DNA of 13,339 bases from Candidatus Eiseniibacteriota bacterium (GTDB lineage Bacteria > Arandabacterota > Arandabacteria > Arandabacterales > Arandabacteraceae): positions 1 to 13,339 of the forward strand of contig JAUVJV010000016.1 of assembly GCA_030592245.1 (NCBI GenBank), in the 5' to 3' direction. Numbering within the stretch: the stretch's first letter is position 1; every line of letters begins with the position of its first letter. Both the position numbers and the translations under genes were made by a program. This document shows positions 7,198 through 11,984 of this stretch, in pieces. The notes beneath the pieces are model-generated. The model did not search any database and was not told where the DNA came from. It saw nothing but the letters and a program-made list of their open reading frames with translations.

Positions 7198-7632
7198 CTA
7201 GCCTTCTGGCGTCAGGCGATGCTTGATCTCCGCAACAAAGCCTGTGGCAGTATCAATCGCTTCTTTGGCTTGCCGGAGGGTAATGATACCCGCAACAACG
7301 TAAGTTGCCCGATTACGCTGTCGTCTCATGCGCTCCATCAGAATAAGCATATCGCTGTATTCAGGCCCTAGCGCAATGTCGAGGAACCTGATCACGGTAG
7401 CGTGATGCCCCTCCCCAATCGTGCGGTAACCACCCTGGAACATGTATGCGCGGCCTGCCTGGTGCATCGCATTATAGGCAATGTTGAAGGCCCATTCAGC
7501 GCTTGCACTGAGCGTAGCCTGCGCAGCCTCCAGGTCACGGGCAGCGAGCGAGAGGCAATCTTCCGCCTGTTTCGGCGAGAATCTACCGCGGCGTATGCGC
7601 CTCTCTTTAAGGAGTTCCGAAAAGTCTGTCAT
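7198..7632 (-). CDS. HEPN-domain protein, partner of the adjacent nucleotidyltransferase
   Basis: 144 aa, all-helical HEPN domain (PF05168-like): helix one around AEDCLSLAARDLEAAQATLS, then EWAFNIAYNAMHQAGRAYMF, and the motif helix ERMRRQRNRATYV. In HepT-type RNases the motif is R-x4-H-x-Y. Here it reads R104-x4-A109-x-Y111, so Arg and Tyr are kept but the catalytic His is Ala. The first 26 nt overlap the end of the nucleotidyltransferase gene, so the two are translated together. It could be an MNT partner/substrate-binding subunit rather than an active toxin; alternatively a HEPN toxin using a different residue. The 6S RNA lies 40 bp downstream, convergent. Confidence 0.87.
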   Translation of the reverse strand: MTDFSELLKERRIRRGRFSPKQAEDCLSLAARDLEAAQATLSASAEWAFNIAYNAMHQAGRAYMFQGGYRTIGEGHHATVIRFLDIALGPEYSDMLILMERMRRQRNRATYVVAGIITLRQAKEAIDTATGFVAEIKHRLTPEG

Positions 7633-8209
7633 CGGCCCTGCCTGATAGGACTATCTTCGGTCCCAGAAACACCTCGTGTACAAAGTCCCCTTCCTGACCC
7701 AAGCGTATCTCGACCTCATCGCGAGTGAAGAGCATATAGTTGACTTCACGGCTAAGTCTGCGTTCAGCTCGCACCATCGAAAGCGCGAGCTTCTTCTCAG
7801 GAATGTCCCCGACAACCATGAGATCTATGTCACTGCCTGCATGGGCCTCGCCTGTGGCAAAGGAGCCATAGATAAATACGAGCTCTATCCCCTCCAACTT
7901 CTCCATCTCAGATCCTATGATTGCACCGACTCCAGTAGTTTTCAGGAATAGGCTGCGGAGCTCATCATGAATCGGAGATTTCTCCTCAACTGAATAGCGT
8001 TTCTGGTTGCCAACTCTGGAAGAGGCTATGACCCCGACGCGCTCAAGGTTCGCCAGCTCTCTGCCAACGGTGCCCGCAGACTCCTCAATTGCTGAGGCCA
8101 GCCCGCGGACGTGAAAGCTCTCGCCCGGATAGGTGAAGAAGTGGGACAGAACCTTGATTCGGAGGTTTGATGAAAAGAGCTGCTTCAACAGTGGATTTGA
8201 CTTAGCCAT
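7607..8209 (-). CDS. Winged-HTH / minimal nucleotidyltransferase (MNT) fusion protein
   Basis: 200 aa. Residues about 12-75 form a winged helix-turn-helix (RIKVLSHFFTYPGESFHVRG, then AGTVGRELANLERVGVI and a wing with GNQKRYSV). Residues about 105-190 form a pol-beta-type nucleotidyltransferase with GSFATGEAHAGSDIDLMVVG, which is GS-x10-D127-x-D129; E155 (REVNY) is a likely third acidic ligand. In MntA/HepT systems the MNT protein AMPylates the HEPN tyrosine and so neutralises the toxin. This member also carries its own DNA-binding domain, so it may repress its own promoter. GAGGT lies upstream of the ATG. It overlaps the HEPN gene by 26 nt. That the pair is a functional toxin-antitoxin system is inference. 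Confidence 0.88.
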   Translation of the reverse strand: MAKSNPLLKQLFSSNLRIKVLSHFFTYPGESFHVRGLASAIEESAGTVGRELANLERVGVIASSRVGNQKRYSVEEKSPIHDELRSLFLKTTGVGAIIGSEMEKLEGIELVFIYGSFATGEAHAGSDIDLMVVGDIPEKKLALSMVRAERRLSREVNYMLFTRDEVEIRLGQEGDFVHEVFLGPKIVLSGRADDRLFGTP

Positions 8210-8225
8210 GACACCTCATTTTGAC

Positions 8226-8263
8226 GTTGCTAATTTTACAACGATTGTAGTAAAAAAAGCAAC
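8226..8263. promoter_or_regulatory. 38-bp palindromic operator over the MNT-HEPN promoter
   Basis: GTTGCT-aa-TTTTAC (8226-8239), 10-bp centre, GTAAAA-aa-AGCAAC (8250-8263). Both 6-bp blocks are perfect inverted repeats about one centre (8244.5); only the AA pairs mismatch. An inner TACAA-CGA-TTGTA (8237-8249) overlaps it off-centre, and TTGAC (8221) with GTCAA (8267) flanks it. It covers the -10 and most of the spacer and is a likely target of the HTH domain of the MNT protein. Confidence 0.6.
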
Positions 8264-8271
8264 AGTGTCAA
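8244..8271 (-). promoter_or_regulatory. sigma70 promoter of the MNT-HEPN operon
   Basis: On the minus strand: TTGACA (8271-8266), 16-bp spacer, TACAAT (8249-8244). The -35 is perfect and the -10 matches 5 of 6. Predicted start near 8237, about 28 nt before the MNT start codon. Confidence 0.7.
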
Positions 8272-8448
8272 GGGGTTTCGCCAGTTGGTAGTCAACCTGA
8301 GCGAAATCCGTGTTATCTGCGACCGCGGATACCCCGGCACCATTTGGCTATACCCGGACACGGGCAGATAGGCACATCTGATGCAGACAAGGAGCAAATG
8401 AAGCATGGGATAATCGCCGGGGGTGAAGCTCAGCGGAGGACGATCAGA
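8272..8448. other. Intergenic region with crossing inverted repeats; no gene seen
   Basis: No supported ORF. It contains CCGTGT-TATCTGC (8308-8320) and ACACGG-GCAGATA (8358-8370). Each half pairs with the other, but in crossing order, so the RNA could form two alternative hairpins or a pseudoknot. Near-direct repeats ATACCCCGG and ATACCCGGA lie between. No known RNA family recognised. Confidence 0.35.
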
Positions 8449-9223
8449 TTACATAGGTTTGAAGTTGAAGATCGGATCGAGGGATCTTAAGTCTTCGGCT
8501 ACCAGGCGCATTCTGTCTTTTGCAGCTTCGGTTCGCTGTTGTTTTCCAGGCAAGGTAGGCGTCAAGGAACTCGTTCCGCTATCTCTCCAGCGCCGACCTG
8601 CTCCGTCTTGCACCTGTGGCACGGGTGAGATTGTAGACTTCCGCCTCAGCGAGCCTTTCGCCCAGATCGTAGTACATGCCTGCCGAGTAGGTGAGGATTG
8701 TCGAGTATTTCTCGAAGCCCATTGAAAGCTGCTTGTAGACCTCGGCAATCTCGCCGGGCGTGCCGGGCTCTCCGCTGCAGTACGAGAAAGCGAAGTGATA
8801 GTAGCCCTTGTTGCTTCCCATCTGGCCCTGGCTGCCTTGCTTGAACTCCGGACCTGCAGGGAGAGCTTCCTTCCCGCGCTCATCGAACCTTCCGATGGAT
8901 AGGAGAAGAAAGTCCCTCTGAGTTTTGTAGACTGTGTATCTCACGGTGGCATCGTCTGAATGCTTGAGACGGCGGAACACCTCCAGGTCATATCCAGCAA
9001 GGTGGGGCGAGAGGTGCTCGACGTTTGAGGGATCGGAGAACGCCGCCAGGAGGCCGGTCAGGTAACCGTCGACCTTTCCGGCAAAACGGTCCGGGAGCGG
9101 ACCGGGCGTTCCAGTGGCCTGCATCGTCTCCTCACGCGTGAACAACAGGCAATTGAGCATGAAGAGCGGAGCGGATTCGCTATTGGGGTTGAGGGGACTA
9201 TTGAAGATATCTTGATCTTTCAT
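8449..9223 (-). pseudogene. Protein of unknown function, 3' end broken by a stop codon and a frameshift
   Basis: The intact part reads 214 codons from the ATG at 9223-9221 to a TAG at 8581-8579. Beyond the stop, the same frame continues sensibly (RNEFLDAYLAWK). After a run of four A on the minus strand (8545-8542) the sense moves to the next frame (QQRTEAAKDRMRLVAEDL, then RSLDPIFNFKPM) and stops naturally at 8449. Repairing both gives about 257 aa. The visible sequence (LPDRFAGKVDGYLTGLLAAF, YKTQRDFLLLSIGRF, GYYHFAFSYCSGEPG, EKYSTILTYSAGMYYDLGER) looks like a soluble alpha/beta protein but matches no family I recognise. Alternatives: a functional 214-aa product, or assembly errors in the last 130 bases. 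The start overlaps the preceding small ORF as ATGA. Confidence 0.55.
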
Positions 9224-9378
9224 TTAGTTTGATTCTCTTGTGAGTTCTGGAGTGACAGGTTTCCCAGGGGCTCGCTCCATGGTTGCGGGAGCACCTTTGT
9301 GTGCGGGGCTTGTGCGAGCCCCCGGTAGAACCTGTCGAACTTCTCCGTAGAGGGAGTGTGTTGCGCGACCCGATCCAT
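9220..9378 (-). CDS. Doubtful small ORF or gene remnant upstream of the broken gene
   Basis: 52 aa from an ATG at 9378-9376. It contains a protein-like segment (STEKFDRFYRGLAQ, then KVLPQPWSEPLGNLSL). Its TGA overlaps the ATG of the next minus-strand gene in an ATGA arrangement, the usual sign of translational coupling. There is no Shine-Dalgarno before the ATG, and the same frame is open upstream to 9555 with less protein-like composition, so it may be the tail of a decayed gene. No family recognised. Confidence 0.25.
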   Translation of the reverse strand: MDRVAQHTPSTEKFDRFYRGLAQAPHTKVLPQPWSEPLGNLSLQNSQENQTK

Positions 9379-9598
9379 ATACAAAGCACGCGGCGTGCCA
9401 TCTTGAGGGTCGTGGCATATTGCTCCGGAGAATCTGAGAACTTGTTCATTTGAAATAGGATATGATAGACTGGCGGACAACGGTGAACCGGCATTACTGA
9501 TACCGGGGCCTCGGAGTCGGGGGAAATGCCCCAGGCGGGGTGGGAAAAGCCCCAACCGTAAGGAGCCTTAGGATGCCGGACTTGGCGGAGGAGCGAGC
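9379..9598. other. Intergenic leader of the amidohydrolase gene, GC-rich hairpins
   Basis: No supported gene. On the plus strand a weak promoter may be present: TTGTTC (9442-9447), 18 bp, TAGACT (9466-9471) with extended TG at 9463-9464. From about 9518 to 9553 three blocks of CCCC/GGGG alternate (GGGGGAAATGCCCC, then GGGGTGGGAAAAGCCCC), able to form competing hairpins in the leader. Confidence 0.3.
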
Positions 9599-10381
9599 AT
9601 GCGGGTTGGATATCTTCAGTTCGGTCCGGTCTTCGGAGAGAAGCAGGCGAACCGGGATCGGGTGGCAGGCTTCCTTAGTGATGTCAAGGCGGACCTTATC
9701 GTGCTGCCGGAGTTCTTCGCGTCAGGCTACGTTTTCGAGTCAAGGGAAGAGCTCATGGAACTTGCCGAGGAAGATGGGGGAGAGAGTTTTGCCTTCTTGA
9801 ACGACCTTTCGCGCCGCATGGGCGCCGCGATAGTGGGCAGCATCGCCGAGCGCGTCGGGGATGACTGTTATAATACCTGTGTCTTGAGTTCCGGCGGTGA
9901 TATCAAGGCCCGCTACCGCAAGGTCCATCTCTTTGACCGGGAGAAGGAGCTCTTTACTCCCGGTGACCTGCCATTCGATGTGTACGATCTCCGGGGCGTT
10001 AAGGTCGGCATGATGGTCTGCTTCGACTGGGTCTTCCCTGAAGCGATGAGAGCGCTGGCCCTTAAGGGAGCACAGATTGTGTGTCATCCTTCGAATCTTG
10101 TTCTTCCCTTCTGTCCGCGAGCCATGATAACGCGCTGCATCGAGAACGGGGTCTATGCCATCACCACCAATCGTGTGGGCACCGAAGCCAGGGCGGGAAT
10201 CGAGCTCACCTTCATCGGGATGAGCCAGGTGATCGGCCCGCGGGGAGAGGTGCTGATGCGGGCGAATGAAGTGGAAGAGGACTTGAGGATAATAGACATC
10301 AATCCCGCCCTTGCAGACGACAAGATGATAACCCAGAGAAATCACCTTATTGATGATAGAAGGCCTGAGTTTTACCCATAG
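9599..10381 (+). CDS. Carbon-nitrogen hydrolase (nitrilase superfamily amidase)
   Basis: 260 aa, the usual length of the single-domain family. The Glu-Lys-Cys triad is complete: E38 in LIVLPEFFASGY, K108 in YRKVHLFDREKELF (with the structural Glu at 117), and C141 in GMMVCFDWVFPEAMRALALK. HPSNLVLP and the TNRVG stretch also fit the family. It hydrolyses a non-peptide C-N bond of an amide or carbamoyl substrate in the cytoplasm; candidates are omega-amidase-like, N-carbamoyl-amine or deaminated-glutathione-type substrates, which the sequence alone does not decide. The start ATG has GGAGGAG (9587-9593) 5 nt upstream. It stands alone, divergent from the broken gene and convergent with the SLAC1 gene, whose end is 31 bp away. 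Confidence 0.92.
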   Translation: MRVGYLQFGPVFGEKQANRDRVAGFLSDVKADLIVLPEFFASGYVFESREELMELAEEDGGESFAFLNDLSRRMGAAIVGSIAERVGDDCYNTCVLSSGGDIKARYRKVHLFDREKELFTPGDLPFDVYDLRGVKVGMMVCFDWVFPEAMRALALKGAQIVCHPSNLVLPFCPRAMITRCIENGVYAITTNRVGTEARAGIELTFIGMSQVIGPRGEVLMRANEVEEDLRIIDINPALADDKMITQRNHLIDDRRPEFYP

Positions 10382-10412
10382 GTTCTCTAATCATAGGACT
10401 CTGCCTTCTCCT

Positions 10413-11399
10413 TCAGCTTTCTTCAACGCAAATGCGTCTGCGTGCGATGTTTCTGATTGTGAGATATGTGAGCGCAGCAACGATTATGCTCAGCAGAGCC
10501 AGCTGGAATACGGCAAGGTACCTGTACACTGGCGAGCCGGTAAAATGATGCATCTGGATGGATGACAGCGTGATCGCCGCGAGCGGAAATGAATACGCCC
10601 ACCATGACAGGTAAAACCTGAGTTTCAGGAAGATCCCCGGCCGACACAGGACAAGCATAAACAGGAATAGAGACGTGTAGAACAGTATTCTTCCGAATGG
10701 ATCAAGATGTCCGGTCAATTTCGAGTAGGCAATGAATGCAATGGCCGGTGGTGCGAACAAAATGAACAATGTTGGGAGAAGCTTCTGGACAATGGGCGGA
10801 TGGAAAATCATCCGGTAGAACACAACGATGAACAAGGCAAGCCAGAATACAAGACCAACCGAAAAGAAGAACCATGACAGTTCGCCAAAGCCATGGCGCA
10901 CACCCGCAATAGGAATCATCACCGACCCTACAATCGGAATGAACCACCCTGGAGTCAGGTGTTCGATGCGAAAATGAGTGTGATGGATCCACGCGGAGAG
11001 GATTGAAAGGGATGCGATGAATTGAAGTGCGGCTCCCGTGAACCAGAGATACTTCGAGACGGTCATGTTCTTTGAGAGAAAAATGATGCTCAGCACGAGC
11101 AGGACCTTGGCAACAAGGGGAAAAAAGTTGATTTTGACCGGACTGCTCCATTCAGCACGTACGCTGTCGAAGGACCGGACGGTCTTTGCCAGGTAGAAAA
11201 GGCAGACAACAGCAAAAAGCACTGTGGAAATCGCCAGAAGCAATGTGCTGCTCACCGATGACATCCCGAAAACATCTTCGGTTTTCTGAACTGAGAGCGT
11301 GAGACCCGCAAACCCCAGTGGAATGGCGAAGAACGTGATCGGGAAGTTCTTCAGCCTGCCGATGTCGGATTGGTCAGTTGTCTGAGCTGTTTCACTCAT
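10413..11399 (-). CDS. SLAC1/TehA (TDT) family anion channel or transporter
   Basis: 328 aa with about ten hydrophobic helices (approximate residues 20-37, 49-73, 91-108, 116-138, 150-167, 174-199, 207-225, 235-255, 262-281, 291-314), as in the SLAC1/TehA fold. Family-type segments include NFPITFFAIPLGFAGLTL, LTPGWFIPIVGSVMIPIAG, LPTLFILFAPPAIAFIAY, and the ninth helix SWWAYSFPLAAITLSS, where the pore-gating Phe of this family would lie. Members conduct anions or export small oxyanions: TehA is named for tellurite, plant SLAC1 is a chloride/nitrate channel, and yeast Ssu1 exports sulfite. The substrate here is unknown. Its ATG overlaps the thioredoxin stop as ATGA, so the two genes form a translationally coupled operon. 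Confidence 0.88.
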   Translation of the reverse strand: MSETAQTTDQSDIGRLKNFPITFFAIPLGFAGLTLSVQKTEDVFGMSSVSSTLLLAISTVLFAVVCLFYLAKTVRSFDSVRAEWSSPVKINFFPLVAKVLLVLSIIFLSKNMTVSKYLWFTGAALQFIASLSILSAWIHHTHFRIEHLTPGWFIPIVGSVMIPIAGVRHGFGELSWFFFSVGLVFWLALFIVVFYRMIFHPPIVQKLLPTLFILFAPPAIAFIAYSKLTGHLDPFGRILFYTSLFLFMLVLCRPGIFLKLRFYLSWWAYSFPLAAITLSSIQMHHFTGSPVYRYLAVFQLALLSIIVAALTYLTIRNIARRRICVEES

Positions 11400-11761
11400 T
11401 TGTCCACCCCAAGTATCTCCTGAAACAGTTTCTGGAACTGAGTTTTGGGTAAAGCGCCCGCTGCCATCTGCGGCTTCCCCTCAAGGGGAATGAACAGAAT
11501 GCTAGGGATACTTGAGATTCCGAACATTCCGGCCAGCTGCTGTTCTGTCTCGGTGTTAACCTTGTACATTTTGACGCGCCCCTCATACTCCTCGGAGAGT
11601 TCTTCAAGGATCGGGCCAACCATCTTGCATGGTCCGCACCAATCCGCGTAGAAATCGATTACCGCGGGAAGGTCGCCTTTGTATTTCCATTCGGGAGTGC
11701 CCCCTTCGATTCCACATTCGCAAATGTTCTCTTTGAAACTATCTAATGTAAGATGTTCCAC
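11396..11761 (-). CDS. Thioredoxin
   Basis: 121 aa with the active site WCGPCK at residues 41-46 and the cis-proline at P86 (SSIPS). The region from GDLPAVIDFYADWCGPCKMV to FIPLEGKPQMAAGALPKTQF closely resembles a thioredoxin type common in Bacteroidetes. The start is GTG at 11761-11759, supported by GGAGGG 5 nt upstream; the next in-frame Met is too far into the fold. The N-terminus is longer than classical Trx and carries a Cys pair (C14-x-C16) not part of the fold, a possible second redox or metal site. No signal peptide, so cytoplasmic: it reduces protein disulfides. Coupled to the SLAC1 gene by ATGA and divergent from the CoA-disulfide reductase-like gene. Confidence 0.95.
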   Translation of the reverse strand: MEHLTLDSFKENICECGIEGGTPEWKYKGDLPAVIDFYADWCGPCKMVGPILEELSEEYEGRVKMYKVNTETEQQLAGMFGISSIPSILFIPLEGKPQMAAGALPKTQFQKLFQEILGVDK

Positions 11762-11809
11762 TGTGCCCTCCGGTTTGGGTTGTTAACAAGACGAGGATAG
11801 TCGATTTAA

Positions 11810-11837
11810 GGAAACGGCACCGCACCGGGCCGTTTCC
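11810..11837. repeat. Perfect 9-bp inverted repeat in the divergent thioredoxin/reductase intergenic region
   Basis: GGAAACGGC (11810-11818), 10-bp loop, GCCGTTTCC (11829-11837). No T-tract on either side, so not an obvious terminator. It lies about 50 bp upstream of the thioredoxin start and may be an operator or a leader hairpin. Confidence 0.45.
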
Positions 11838-11929
11838 AGGCCAGTAATCTAACAAGTTTTTGAGGCAAAAGGCGGTCTTATTTCAGGAGGGCAGGTCATT
11901 CCTGGTCGGCGCGGTCATCTCCGCGGCAG

Positions 11930-11959
11930 TTGACAGGTATTCTTGCGGCATGTTACGTT
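11930..11959 (+). promoter_or_regulatory. Possible promoter of the selenocysteine reductase gene
   Basis: TTGACA (11930-11935, perfect -35), 18-bp spacer, TACGTT (11954-11959, poor -10 but with extended TG at 11951-11952). Predicted start near 11966 gives a leader of about 20 nt containing the Shine-Dalgarno. Confidence 0.4.
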
Positions 11960-11968
11960 CGGCCCGGC

Positions 11969-11976
11969 AAGGAGGT
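11969..11976 (+). promoter_or_regulatory. Ribosome-binding site deciding the GTG start at 11985
   Basis: AAGGAGGT, 8 nt before GTG at 11985. The strong site shows that translation starts upstream of the in-frame TGA, so the N-terminal FAD-binding part is really made. Confidence 0.8.
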
Positions 11977-11984
11977 AGATCGCA

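Noticed and set aside
7132..7371. 79-aa plus-strand frame at the end of the 6S region
   Set aside because: It overlaps the 6S closing stem and is antisense to the HEPN gene.
8579..8581. TAG in the unknown gene read as pyrrolysine
   Set aside because: A frameshift follows within 40 bp, which recoding of the stop would not fix; ordinary decay explains both.
8423..8725. 100-aa plus-strand frame
   Set aside because: Antisense to the broken minus-strand gene, no RBS, no protein-like segments.
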